Assembly (NCBI RefSeq): GCF_022569295.1
Contig: NZ_JAKFIA010000001.1
Location: 697,001 to 761,000 of the forward strand
Reading direction: 5' to 3'
DNA from: Pedomonas mirosovicensis
Lineage (GTDB): Bacteria > Pseudomonadota > Alphaproteobacteria > Sphingomonadales > Sphingomonadaceae
DNA length: 64,000 bases
Below are positions 25,357-33,879 of this stretch, piece after piece. The position numbers were made by a program, and so were the translations under genes. Every line of letters starts with the position of its first letter. Positions within the stretch are counted from its first letter, which is position 1. The notes under the pieces were generated by a model. That model ran no database searches, had not been told where the DNA came from, and was given only the letters and a program-made list of their open reading frames with translations.

Positions 25357-26703
25357 TTACCAGCGGCGCTCGAACTTCTGGCGCAGGTAAATGGCCAGGC
25401 CATTCATCAGCATCAGGAAGACGAGGAGCACCAGGATGGCGGCGGAGGTTTTCTCCACGAAGCCGCGCTCGATACTATCAGACCACAGGAACACCTGAAC
25501 GGGCAGAACCGTTGCGGGGTCTTCCAGGGAGCGGGGCACATCCACGATGAAGGCGCGCATGCCGATCATGAGCAGCGGCGCCGTCTCGCCCAGCGCGCGG
25601 GCCATGCCGATGATGGTGCCGGTCAGGATGCCCGGCATCGACAGCGGCACCACGTGGTGGAACACCACCTGGAGCGGCGATGCGCCGATGCCGCGGGCGG
25701 CATCGCGGATCGACGGCGGCACGGCGCGGATGGCGACGCGGCTGGCGATCACGATGGTCGGCAGGGTCATCAGCGCCAGCGTCAGGCCGCCGACGAGCGG
25801 GGCCGAGCGCGGCATCCCGAAGGTGCCGAGGAACACGGCGAGGCCGAGCAAGCCGAAGATGATCGACGGCACGGCGGCCAGGTTGTTGATGTTGACCTCG
25901 ATGAAGTCGGTGATCCGGTTCTTCGGCGCGAACTCCTCAAGGTACACCGCCGTCAGCACGCCGATGGGGAAGGAGATGAGGAGCGTGACGAACAGGGTGA
26001 GCAGCGAGCCCACCGTCGCGCCCCATACCGAGGCCAGTTCGGGATCGCGGCTGTCCGCGCTGGTGAAGAAGCGGGTGTTGAAGGCGGTGCGAACGTCGCC
26101 CGAGGCTTCCAGCTTCTCGAAATAGGCCAGCATGTCGTCGGAGATGCGGCGCACGCCCTCCGGCGCATCGCGGCGGATGTTGCCCTTGCGCAGCATATCG
26201 AAGTCGGAAGCGGCCGGCACCCACACCGGCACGGTCTTGCCGAACAGCGAGGGGTTGGCGAGCAGGTGATCGCGCAAGATGGTGGAAGTCGCCTGGCTCA
26301 CCATCCGCTCGGCGCGCATGATCTCGTTGGGGTCTGCGATACCGAGCTTTGCCGCCAGCGCATCGCCCGCCAGGAGGCCGTAGTCGGCGTTCCGCAGCGT
26401 CTCGAGGCCGTTCGGACCCTTCACATCCGCCGCGCTCACGCCCAGCGATTGCTCGGTGTAGGCGACGTTGAGGCGGACCTCGGTCGCCTCGAAGCCGGGC
26501 AGGCCGTTGCGGACCATGGTGAACAGCAGGAAGGCCAGGAACGCGCCCGCGAAGGTAAGGGCGACGAGCCCCATGGTGCGGAACAGCTTCTCCGAGCGGT
26601 AGCGTTTGCGGATGCGCGCCACCATCTCCGGCGACTTCCAGTCGGTCGGGCGCTGCATGGTCTCTTCCTCTGCCGGGCGGGAGGTCATGGCGGCGTTATT
26701 CAT
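25357..26703 (-). CDS. pstA: phosphate ABC transporter permease PstA
   Basis: 448 residues. The N-terminal half is a DUF3333-like periplasmic region with one membrane helix (LVALTFAGAFLAFLLF). The C-terminal half is the six-helix permease domain with the EAA loop (DAARGIGASPLQVVFHHVVPLSMPGIL). The first start overlaps the pstC end by 8 bases; an ATG at 26658 (MQRPTDW) has the better RBS (GAGGAAGAG) and may be the true start. It forms the inner-membrane channel with PstC. Confidence 0.94.
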   Translation of the reverse strand: MNNAAMTSRPAEEETMQRPTDWKSPEMVARIRKRYRSEKLFRTMGLVALTFAGAFLAFLLFTMVRNGLPGFEATEVRLNVAYTEQSLGVSAADVKGPNGLETLRNADYGLLAGDALAAKLGIADPNEIMRAERMVSQATSTILRDHLLANPSLFGKTVPVWVPAASDFDMLRKGNIRRDAPEGVRRISDDMLAYFEKLEASGDVRTAFNTRFFTSADSRDPELASVWGATVGSLLTLFVTLLISFPIGVLTAVYLEEFAPKNRITDFIEVNINNLAAVPSIIFGLLGLAVFLGTFGMPRSAPLVGGLTLALMTLPTIVIASRVAIRAVPPSIRDAARGIGASPLQVVFHHVVPLSMPGILTGTIIGMARALGETAPLLMIGMRAFIVDVPRSLEDPATVLPVQVFLWSDSIERGFVEKTSAAILVLLVFLMLMNGLAIYLRQKFERRW

Positions 26704-28075
26704 AAGCTTCCCGATACTTCTTCACGACCCGGAGGGCGTAGACGTTGAGGGCCAGGGTGACAAGGAACAGCACCAGGCCGAGCGCGAAGGCCGAGAGGGT
26801 CTTGGCCGAGTCGAACTCCTGGTCGCCGGTGAGCAGAGCCACGATCTGGGTCGTCACGGTGGTGACGGACTGGAAGGGATTGGCGGTCATGTTGGCGGCA
26901 AGGCCGGCCGCCATCACCACGATCATGGTCTCGCCGATGGCGCGGGAGACCGCCAGCAGGAAGCCGCCGACGATGCCGGGCAGGGCGGCGGGAATGAGCA
27001 CCTTGCGGATGGTCTCCGAGGGCGTGGCGCCAAGCGCCAGCGAGCCGTCCTTCATCGCGCTCGGCACGGCGGTGATGGCGTCGTCCGACAGCGAGGACAT
27101 GAACGGAATAATCATCACGCCCATCACGAGGCCGGCGGCCAGCGCGCTTTCGGAGGAGGGGTCCGACAGGCCGATCGCGTAGCCGAACTGGCGCACCAGC
27201 GGCGCGACGGTGAGCGCGGCGAAGTAGCCGTAAACCACGGTCGGCACGCCGGCCAGGATCTCGAGGATCGGCTTCATCCACTTGCGGAAGCGCGAGCTGG
27301 CGTACTGCGTGAGGTAAATGGCCGAAAGCAAGCCGATGGGAACGGCGACCGCCATGGCGATGATGGTGATGAACGCCGTGCCCCAGAACAGCGGCACCGC
27401 GCCGAACGCGCCGGACGAGCCCACCTGATCGGCGCGGATCGCCTGCTGCGGGCTCCAGTGCGTGCCGAACAGGAACTCGATGGGGGAAACCTTGTCGAAG
27501 AAGCGCAGGCTCTCGAACAGCAGGGAGAAGACGATGCCCAGCGTCGTCATGATGGCGACGATGGAGGCAATGATGAGCAGACCCATCATGAAGCGCTCGA
27601 CGCGCGTGCGGGCGCGGAACTGCGGTTTCACGCGGGTAAAGGCATAGAAGAAGCCAAGAAGCGCGAGCGCGCCGGCAAGGGCGGCGACGACCCAGTTGGC
27701 GCGGGTGGCAATGGCCTTGTACTGGGCGGCGGCTTCTTCGGCGCCGGGGCTGAAGGCGTAGTCCGACGTGCCCTCGGCCAGGCTCCGCACCTCGTTCAGG
27801 AACATCTGGCGGGCAATGCCGGGCTCCGGCTGCATCTCGGCCGGCAGGCTGTTGATGACGCTTGGGCCGATGTAGCTGGGGGCGAAGAGGCTCCACGCCA
27901 CCACCAAGAGGGCGGCGGGCAGAAACACCCAGATGAAGCTGAACCAGCCGTGGTAGTTGGGCCGGGAGTGAACCGCGCGGAAATCGGCCTGGAACTGCGC
28001 GGCGCGGCCGCGGGAAACAAGGAATCCGATGGTTGCGAGGCCAAGAAGCAGGAGCACGAGGGCAGATAAGGGCAT
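26696..28075 (-). CDS. pstC: phosphate ABC transporter permease PstC
   Basis: 459 residues from ATG 28075 (a GTG three codons earlier is possible). The N-terminal extension has two to three helices (LSALVLLLLGLATIGFLV; FIWVFLPAALLVVAWSLF). The permease core carries the EAA loop (GSLALGATPSETIRKVLIPAALPGIVGG) and AVSRAIGETMIVVMAAG. Extended PstC/PstA pairs of this type are usual in alphaproteobacteria. It follows pstS after a 70-base gap containing a stable hairpin. Confidence 0.94.
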   Translation of the reverse strand: MPLSALVLLLLGLATIGFLVSRGRAAQFQADFRAVHSRPNYHGWFSFIWVFLPAALLVVAWSLFAPSYIGPSVINSLPAEMQPEPGIARQMFLNEVRSLAEGTSDYAFSPGAEEAAAQYKAIATRANWVVAALAGALALLGFFYAFTRVKPQFRARTRVERFMMGLLIIASIVAIMTTLGIVFSLLFESLRFFDKVSPIEFLFGTHWSPQQAIRADQVGSSGAFGAVPLFWGTAFITIIAMAVAVPIGLLSAIYLTQYASSRFRKWMKPILEILAGVPTVVYGYFAALTVAPLVRQFGYAIGLSDPSSESALAAGLVMGVMIIPFMSSLSDDAITAVPSAMKDGSLALGATPSETIRKVLIPAALPGIVGGFLLAVSRAIGETMIVVMAAGLAANMTANPFQSVTTVTTQIVALLTGDQEFDSAKTLSAFALGLVLFLVTLALNVYALRVVKKYREAYE

Positions 28076-28100
28076 ACCAACCACCAGTTCAGCATAAGGA

Positions 28101-28135
28101 CAAGGGGAGCGACCCTTGCGGGACCGCTCCCCTTG
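28101..28135 (-). terminator. intercistronic hairpin between pstS and pstC
   Basis: An 11-bp perfect stem (CAAGGGGAGCG / CGCTCCCCTTG) with a 13-base loop. No T-run follows in the direction of transcription, so it is probably a partial attenuator or an mRNA-stabilising hairpin giving more PstS than permease. Confidence 0.55.
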
Positions 28136-28145
28136 CGTGTGTATT

Positions 28146-29186
28146 TTACTTCACGCTCGCCGGGTCAAGCGGCTTGAGCGTCTTGGCGATCTTCGCCGCC
28201 TCGGCGCGGACCTTGTCCGTCGAGGCGACCAGACCGCGGCGGGCAAGGTATCCGCGCGGACCCCAGGTGCTCTCCTTGCTGTATTCGGCAAGGAATTCCT
28301 TGATGCCGGGGATCGGGCCGATGTGCTGGGCCTTCACGTAGATGTAAAGGGCGCGCGCGGCCGGATACTTGAAGGTCTGGATGTTGGCGTAGGTCGGCTC
28401 CACGCCGTCGACCTTGATGCCGCGCAGCTTGTCCTGATTCTCTTCCAGGAAGCTGTAGCCGAAGGCGCCGACGGCCTGCGGGTTGGCCACCAGCTTCTGA
28501 ACAATCAGGTTGTCGTTCTCGCCGGCCTCGATGTAGGCGCCGTCCTCGCGCAGCGTGACGCACATGGCCTCGGCCTTCTTCTTGTCGGCCTCTTCCATCT
28601 TCTTCATCTGCGGGAAGGTCTTGCAGCCGGCGAGCATGAGCAGCTCGTTCAGCGAGTCGCGGGTGCCGGAGGTCGGCGGCGGGCCGATCAGCTCGATCTT
28701 GTTGGCCGGCAGCTTGGCGTTCACGTCCTTCCAGGTGCGGGCGGTGTTCTTCTTGCCCAGCGGCTGGGCGGCGAGCGCCTTGTAGACGTCGGCGCGGGTC
28801 AGCTCCATGGCCGGGCCGTTCTTGGCCTGGGCCAGGACCAGACCGTCAAGGCCGACCTGAATCTCGATGATCTTGGTCACGCCGTTCTGGGCGCACTGCT
28901 TGATCTCGGAGGCCTTGATGCGGCGCGAGGCGTTGGCGATATCGGGCGTGTTGGCGCCCACGCCCGCGCAGAACAGCTTGAGACCGCCGCCGGTGCCGGT
29001 CGATTCCACGATGGGGGCCTTGAACTTGGGGTTCGAGCGGGCGAACTGCTCGGCCACCGCGGTCGTGAACGGATAGACCGTCGACGAGCCAACCACGCGA
29101 ATCTGATCGCGCGCTTCAGCGTTGTCGGCGCAAGCGGCCGTCAACGTCGCAGTAGCGACTGCGATCATCAGGCTCTGTTTCAGCAC
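28146..29186 (-). CDS. pstS: phosphate-binding periplasmic protein PstS
   Basis: 346 residues. The start is a GTG at 29186 with AGGAG eight bases upstream. A signal sequence (LMIAVATATLTAACADNAEA) precedes RDQIRVVGSSTVYPFTTAVA, where the SSTVYPF loop and the later STGTGGGLKLF and PPTSGTRDSLNEL are phosphate-binding motifs of PstS. The leader contains TAAC, so either lipoprotein or SPase I processing (after AEA) is possible. It captures phosphate in the periplasm for PstCAB. The Pho box lies about 160 bases upstream. Confidence 0.95.
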   Translation of the reverse strand: MLKQSLMIAVATATLTAACADNAEARDQIRVVGSSTVYPFTTAVAEQFARSNPKFKAPIVESTGTGGGLKLFCAGVGANTPDIANASRRIKASEIKQCAQNGVTKIIEIQVGLDGLVLAQAKNGPAMELTRADVYKALAAQPLGKKNTARTWKDVNAKLPANKIELIGPPPTSGTRDSLNELLMLAGCKTFPQMKKMEEADKKKAEAMCVTLREDGAYIEAGENDNLIVQKLVANPQAVGAFGYSFLEENQDKLRGIKVDGVEPTYANIQTFKYPAARALYIYVKAQHIGPIPGIKEFLAEYSKESTWGPRGYLARRGLVASTDKVRAEAAKIAKTLKPLDPASVK

Positions 29187-29342
29187 TTTCGGATCTCCTC
29201 ATTTGGCCGGGCATATCCCGCGCCATCTCTTCTCGTGGCGGCCGTCAAACCAAGCGAACTGCGAGTAATCACGCATCCTTATGTTGCCGGCTCCGGCGCC
29301 GCCTTCTGGCAGGAACCCCTCTATGCCTTTTATGTTGCAAGT

Positions 29343-29376
29343 CTGTGACAAGGGTTTGTTACAGTTTTATGACAAG
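29343..29376 (-). promoter_or_regulatory. Pho box upstream of pstS
   Basis: On the minus strand TTGTCAT (29375-29369) and CTGTAAC (29364-29358) are direct repeats 11 bases apart, close to the PhoB half-site consensus CTGTCAT. A third TTGTCAC (29351-29345) follows after 13 bases. The site lies between phoR and pstS, in the direction of pstS. Confidence 0.75.
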
Positions 29377-29392
29377 CTTGAAAAAGAGGAGA

Positions 29393-30682
29393 TTAGGCCG
29401 CTTCCGCCGGGGTTTCGGCCGTTTCGGCGGGCAGAGTGAAGGCAACGGTCGTGCCCACGCCCAGCCGGCTCTGGATCGTCAATTCGCCCCGGTGCTTCTC
29501 GACGATGTGCTTGACGATGGCGAGGCCCAGCCCCGTGCCGCCCAGCTTGCGCGAGCGCGCCGTGTCCACGCGGTAGAATCGCTCGGTCAGGCGGGGCAGG
29601 TTTTCCGGCGCGATGCCTTCTCCCTGGTCCGTGACGGCGATTCGCACGTGCAGGGGCTGGCCAGTCTTCGGGTTGGTCACCACATCGGCCTCCAGCGTAA
29701 TGACCGTGCCCGTGCGGCCATATTTGATCGCGTTCGAGACGAGGTTGTGGAGCACCTGCAGCACCTGGTCGCGATCGGCGATCACCTTGGGCAGGCTTTC
29801 CGGCACCTGCACGTCGAGGCGCCGCTTGTCCGTCTCCAGCCGCATCGCCTGGGCCTGGCCGACCTGGCTGAGCAGCGGGCGCACGTCCAGCCTGGTCGAG
29901 GGGCGCACGTGCTTGTCCATCTCGATGCGGGACAGGGAGAGCAGGTCGTCGATCAAGCGGGCCATGCGCGCCGCTTCCTCGCCCATGATGCTGAGAAAGC
30001 GGACGCGGGCGGCCTCGTCCCTGGCGGCGGGGCCCTGCAGGGTTTCGATGAAGCCGATCAGCGTTGCCAGCGGCGTGCGAAGCTCGTGGCTGGCATTGGC
30101 GACAAAGTCCACCCGCATCTGGTCGGTGAGCCGGGCCTTGGTAATGTCGCGCATCCACACCAGCAGCAGACCCTCGTCGCCGCTGAGGGGGCGCGCGCCG
30201 AGCACGTAGGTGGCCTCGACGGGCGCGAGGAACTGCACCTCCCGTTCGGTCGGCGCGCCGCCCGCCGCGACGCTGCGGATCGCCTCCATCGCCCCCGGCT
30301 GGCGCAGAAACAGCGCCAGGGTCTCGCCCTCGGACACGCCGCCCAGGAGCGTGCGGGCTTCGCGGTTGACGCGGTGGACGGTCAGGTCCCGGTCGATTAT
30401 AAGAAGGGGCTCGTTGATGGCCTCGAGAATCTGGCGCACCCGGTCCTGGGCCAGCCGGGTCCGAAGCTCGGCGTTAAGATTGCGCTCGCGTTCCAGCGCG
30501 CCCTCGCGATCGCGGGCCTCGCTGTCATAGGCGATGGCAATGACGACCATGGCGGCGACAACCGCGCAGGCTGCCGCCGCGAGAGTGTCGTCGGCGAACA
30601 GGGCGACGGTCAGGAATACGGCCAGAGCGGCAGCGCTTGCGGCGAGCAGACGACGGAGCAAGCGCTTTGTAATTGAATCCAT
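29393..30682 (-). CDS. phoR: phosphate regulon sensor histidine kinase PhoR
   Basis: 429 residues. Two N-terminal membrane helices (about 12-30 and 34-52) precede a PAS domain (ILEAINEPLLIIDRDLTVHRVN). HisKA follows with His199 in VANASHELRTPLATLIGF, and HATPase_c with LQVLHNLVSNAIKYG, DQGEGIAPENLPRLTERFYR and GTGLGLAIVKHIV. It phosphorylates PhoB when phosphate is scarce. It is encoded upstream of, and on the same strand as, the Pho box-pstS unit. Confidence 0.95.
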   Translation of the reverse strand: MDSITKRLLRRLLAASAAALAVFLTVALFADDTLAAAACAVVAAMVVIAIAYDSEARDREGALERERNLNAELRTRLAQDRVRQILEAINEPLLIIDRDLTVHRVNREARTLLGGVSEGETLALFLRQPGAMEAIRSVAAGGAPTEREVQFLAPVEATYVLGARPLSGDEGLLLVWMRDITKARLTDQMRVDFVANASHELRTPLATLIGFIETLQGPAARDEAARVRFLSIMGEEAARMARLIDDLLSLSRIEMDKHVRPSTRLDVRPLLSQVGQAQAMRLETDKRRLDVQVPESLPKVIADRDQVLQVLHNLVSNAIKYGRTGTVITLEADVVTNPKTGQPLHVRIAVTDQGEGIAPENLPRLTERFYRVDTARSRKLGGTGLGLAIVKHIVEKHRGELTIQSRLGVGTTVAFTLPAETAETPAEAA

Positions 30683-30795
30683 GGTTATCTCGTTGGTAGC
30701 GATCTGGCGGATGTTCGTCGGTTTTTTTTACAATTTTGAGGCAAGCTGACCTTAACAGTAAAAAAATGCCGCTCGGATTCAGTTAGTTATGGATG

Positions 30796-30811
30796 TGGTA
30801 CGGATTTTGCT
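30796..30811 (+). promoter_or_regulatory. sigma-54 (RpoN) promoter before the Tat/HprK cassette
   Basis: TGGTACGGATTTTGCT matches the consensus TGGCACG-N4-TTGCW at all defined positions but one, with the essential GG and GC exactly 12 bases apart. The predicted start near 30823 leaves a leader of about 135 bases containing the tandem repeat at 30842. Confidence 0.65.
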
Positions 30812-30841
30812 CGGGTTGGGAACCGAACGACGTCTTAAGTG

Positions 30842-30870
30842 CTTGATACATCGAAGCCTTGATACATCGA
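30842..30870 (+). repeat. two 13-bp direct repeats, 16-bp period
   Basis: CTTGATACATCGA occurs at 30842-30854 and again at 30858-30870. It lies just downstream of the predicted sigma-54 start, in the untranslated leader of the Tat-protein gene. A regulator or RNA-structure role is possible; duplication by slippage is the alternative. Confidence 0.75.
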
Positions 30871-30957
30871 GACAAGATCCCACGCTGAGATGACGGCCAC
30901 CAGTTTTGCGTAATGGACGACGCATCACTAAAACCTAAGTGAGCAAGAAGGTGAAGG

Positions 30958-31464
30958 ATGAGCGAGCGTAAACCCCATGCTGACGTGGCGTCGCGGCGCC
31001 ATCTTCTGAAATTGGGTGCGATGGCCGCGCCCGCCGTCATCACACTGGCGCCGGCCAGCGCCCGGGCGGCAACCTCGGTTCTGCATTGCTTCGTTCCCAT
31101 GCCGACAAGCGTGAACGAGCGGGGCGAGCCCTGCTCCGGCGCGACCCAGTCCAGCCAGCAGGTGGCCGGCACTTCTGACAGCACCGGCATGGCCATGGGT
31201 CATACCATGGAACAGAGTAACGCCCACGGGCTGTCGGTCGGCCATGATAAGACGCAGACCGGCCAGACTTCCGGCTCCATGTGCTATCTGGGTCCGGACA
31301 GCGGTGGCCTGACGGCCCAGCAAATTCAGAACGGCTTCGGCATCGACGGCATCAGCGCCGACAAGGACCAGTACGATGCCTATGTCGCCTACCTCAACAA
31401 GGTGAAGCAGGAGCACGGCGCGGGCGTCTCCTGCCTGATGAGCCTGGATCTTGCCCAAGGCTGA
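30958..31464 (+). CDS. Tat-exported Cys4 protein, likely substrate of the HprK-related kinase A system
   Basis: 168 residues with a twin-arginine signal (SRRHLLK at 12-18, hydrophobic stretch, cleavage after ARA near 37) and RBS AAGG. The mature part of about 130 residues has four cysteines (44, 59, 109, 159) and a Met/His/Gly/Ser/Thr-rich middle (GMAMGHTMEQSNAHGLSVGH). I recognise no family. It heads a four-gene cluster with a PqqD-like protein, an HprK-related kinase and a nucleotidyltransferase. Export by Tat implies folding, and possibly modification, before leaving the cytoplasm. The substrate role is inference from gene order. Confidence 0.65.
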   Translation: MSERKPHADVASRRHLLKLGAMAAPAVITLAPASARAATSVLHCFVPMPTSVNERGEPCSGATQSSQQVAGTSDSTGMAMGHTMEQSNAHGLSVGHDKTQTGQTSGSMCYLGPDSGGLTAQQIQNGFGIDGISADKDQYDAYVAYLNKVKQEHGAGVSCLMSLDLAQG

Positions 31465-31533
31465 TTGTCTTAGAGCTTCTCCTAAGGGCGACTTACCTGC
31501 CGGCAGGGCGCTGTTTCGCGTGCGTGCGATTGC

Positions 31534-31815
31534 ATGAACCTGAAGTTCCGGTCTTCGCTCAGCCGGGATTGCGTCGTTCAGCCGGTGGATGGCCTGTTCC
31601 TGGTGTTCTTTCGTCCCTCCGGCCAGACTCACCTGCTGCCGGTGCAATCCTTCGCCCTGCTTGAATTGCTGGACGAAAACAGCCTCAGCGTGCCCGAGAT
31701 TCCCGCGGCGCTCGCGGCGCGTTATGATGTGGAGCCGGAGGTTGGCATCGAGGGCGTCGTGGAGCGGCAGTTGCGGGAGTTGCAGGCAGCAGGCCTTGTT
31801 GAGGCCGCAACGTAA
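31534..31815 (+). CDS. PqqD-like peptide chaperone, HprK-related kinase A system
   Basis: 93 residues with the PqqD winged-helix layout: strands (DGLFLVFFRPSGQTHLLP), then FALLELLDENSLSVPEIPAALAARYDV and a final helix VVERQLRELQAAGLVE. PqqD domains bind the leader of a ribosomal peptide and present it to a modifying enzyme. Its stop overlaps the kinase start by one base (TAATG), so the two are co-translated. The cognate peptide is probably the Tat protein upstream, but that is not shown. Confidence 0.8.
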   Translation: MNLKFRSSLSRDCVVQPVDGLFLVFFRPSGQTHLLPVQSFALLELLDENSLSVPEIPAALAARYDVEPEVGIEGVVERQLRELQAAGLVEAAT

Positions 31816-32744
31816 TGACGGCGGGTGAAGCGCTTCGCCAGCGGGGCTGGCGCGCCATGACCGTGCGTGTCGGCCCGATCGACTATCGGTTGGCGACGCC
31901 GGTGGAGACCGTCTGGCGGGAGTTGTCCGCCCTCTACCGCGACTATCCGCGCGACGACCCGCAGCATTGCCCGGAATTTGAGGTATCGGTTCGCCTCACC
32001 AGCTGGTGGCGGCGATTCGCCCGGCCGCAGATCGAGCTGCGCGCCGATATCATGGGGCCATTCGCGCCGCTGCCCGCCAGCCTGGGGCAGGTGGCGTTCG
32101 AAATGGGCATGAACTACCAGCTGGCGATGGGGCTCAACCGCTACCTCCTGCTCCATGCCTCGGCGGTGGAGCGGGAGGGGGAGTGCGTCCTCTTCTCCGC
32201 CGAATCGGGCTCGGGCAAAAGCACGCTGGCGGCGGGGCTGGCCTATGCGGGCTGGCGGCTGCTGGGGGACGAATTCGCCCTCATCGAGCCGCGCACCGGG
32301 CTCGCCCGCCCGTTCCCCCGGCCGATTTCCCTCAAGAACCGGTCGATCGACGTGATGATGGAGCGCGCGCCCGCCGAGCGGTTCAGCCGCCGCTATACCG
32401 GCGCGCCCAAGGGCACGCTCGGCTACCTGCTGCCGCCGTCAGACGCTATCTCCCGCATGAGTGAGCCCGCCCGGCCGCGCTGCGTCGTCTTTCCCAAGTT
32501 CCAGCCAGACAGCACGCCCGCCATCCGCCGGGTGCCGGTGGCGGAGGCGCATATTCTGCTGGTGGCCAGTTCCACCAACTACCAGACCCTGGGCGAGGCG
32601 GGCTTTCGCGCCATGGCCAATCTGCTCGATGCCTGCCCGGCCTATGCCATCACCTACCCCTCGCTCGATGCCGCAACGCGGCTGGTCGACCAGGTGTGGC
32701 AGGACAGCGGGGCGCAGGCCCCGGCGAGGCGGCGGCATGGCTGA
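31815..32744 (+). CDS. HprK-related kinase A
   Basis: 309 residues. The C-terminal kinase fold resembles HPr kinase/phosphorylase: HASAVE near residue 114, P-loop ESGSGKST (130-137) and LLGDEFALIE after it, then PFPRPISLKNRS. The N-terminal 100 residues are not the HprK regulatory domain. No HPr/PTS gene is nearby, so HPr is an unlikely substrate. The gene sits between the PqqD-like gene and the nucleotidyltransferase, the known arrangement of the HPr-rel-A system. It may phosphorylate the Tat protein. An internal start at MTVRVGP (residue 15) is possible. Confidence 0.88.
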   Translation: MTAGEALRQRGWRAMTVRVGPIDYRLATPVETVWRELSALYRDYPRDDPQHCPEFEVSVRLTSWWRRFARPQIELRADIMGPFAPLPASLGQVAFEMGMNYQLAMGLNRYLLLHASAVEREGECVLFSAESGSGKSTLAAGLAYAGWRLLGDEFALIEPRTGLARPFPRPISLKNRSIDVMMERAPAERFSRRYTGAPKGTLGYLLPPSDAISRMSEPARPRCVVFPKFQPDSTPAIRRVPVAEAHILLVASSTNYQTLGEAGFRAMANLLDACPAYAITYPSLDAATRLVDQVWQDSGAQAPARRRHG

Positions 32745-33849
32745 GACGCCTGCGCTTCTGCTCTGCCGTCTGCTGCGAACGCCGGGCGATGGCCTTGGCT
32801 TGCCGCCCGCGACGTGGTCCGACGCGTTGCGCTGCGCCCGGCGCGAGGGGCTGGCGGGGGTGCTGGCGGGCCGCCTGCGTGAGACGGGCGTGTGGGACCG
32901 CTTGTCGATGCAGGTGCGCGCCATTCTGGAAGATGCGGAGATTGCGGTTGCCCGCAGCCACGTGGTTGCCGGGTGGGAAGCGCGGCAGGCGCGGGCGGCG
33001 CTGAAACCGCTGGGCTGCCCCGTCATCCTGCTCAAGGGCTCGGCCTATGCGCTGGCGGGCCTGCACGCGGGGCGGGGCCGGGCGGCGGGGGATCTCGATA
33101 TCCTCATTCCCCGCTCTTACCTCGGCGCGGCGGAGGCGCAGTTGCAGGAAGCGGGCTGGAGCTTCGTTCACACCGACTCCTATGACATGCACTATTACCG
33201 GGCATGGATGCACGAGCTGCCGCCCATGGTGCACGGAACGCGCGGGACGGAGCTGGACGTGCACCACACCGTCCTGCCGCTGACGGCGCGTGCGAAACCT
33301 GATGCAAGGGCGCTGGTGCGCGACGCCCGGCCGCTGGCCGACAGCGGCCTTTCCATCCTCGCGCCCGCCGACATGGTGCTGCACAGCGCCGCCCACCTGT
33401 TCCACGGCGGGGACATGGTCAAACCCCTGCGGAACCTGTGGGACATTCATGCCCTCCTCACCGAGTTCGGCCAAAGCCCCGCCTTCTGGCCGGACCTTGC
33501 CGAGCGAGCCCGCCTTCACGGGCTTGGCCGCACGCTCGCCTACGCCCTGCGCTACGCCAGCCGGTTGTTCGGCACGGCCATTCCCGCCGCGACGATGTCT
33601 GAGGCCGCCCAGGCCCTGCCTGCCCAGCCGCTGCTCTGGCTGATGGACCGGCTGTTCCTCACCACCTTCCGCCACGCCGGGGCGGCGGAAGATGGCACGG
33701 CGGCGTATCTGGCGGGCCTCCTGCTCCTCATCCGCTCCCACTGGCTGAAGATGCCGCCCCTGCTGCTGGCGCGGCACCTGTGGACCAAATGGCGCCGCCG
33801 CAGCGTTGGCGGGCAGCACCGCGTGGTCCAGTCGCGCACTCCCGCCTAG
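32737..33849 (+). CDS. nucleotidyltransferase family protein of the HprK-related cluster
   Basis: 370 residues from ATG 32737, overlapping the kinase end by 8 bases. It carries the NTP_transf_5-like motif: VILLKGSAYALAG (Lys100, Gly101) and GRAAGDLDILIP, with Asp119 and Asp121 as probable metal ligands. The C-terminal half is helical (LAPADMVLHSAAHLFHGG, LWDIHALL), as in this family. It may add a nucleotide to the exported protein or act in an antitoxin-like manner; the partner is unknown. It closes the cluster. Confidence 0.82.
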   Translation: MAETPALLLCRLLRTPGDGLGLPPATWSDALRCARREGLAGVLAGRLRETGVWDRLSMQVRAILEDAEIAVARSHVVAGWEARQARAALKPLGCPVILLKGSAYALAGLHAGRGRAAGDLDILIPRSYLGAAEAQLQEAGWSFVHTDSYDMHYYRAWMHELPPMVHGTRGTELDVHHTVLPLTARAKPDARALVRDARPLADSGLSILAPADMVLHSAAHLFHGGDMVKPLRNLWDIHALLTEFGQSPAFWPDLAERARLHGLGRTLAYALRYASRLFGTAIPAATMSEAAQALPAQPLLWLMDRLFLTTFRHAGAAEDGTAAYLAGLLLLIRSHWLKMPPLLLARHLWTKWRRRSVGGQHRVVQSRTPA

Positions 33850-33879
33850 CGCACCCCTACCGGCACCAAGGCGTCACCT

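Noticed and set aside
30783-31196. Minus-strand frame opposite the Tat protein gene
   Set aside because: It is the shadow of the Tat gene, and its end covers the sigma-54 element and leader repeats.
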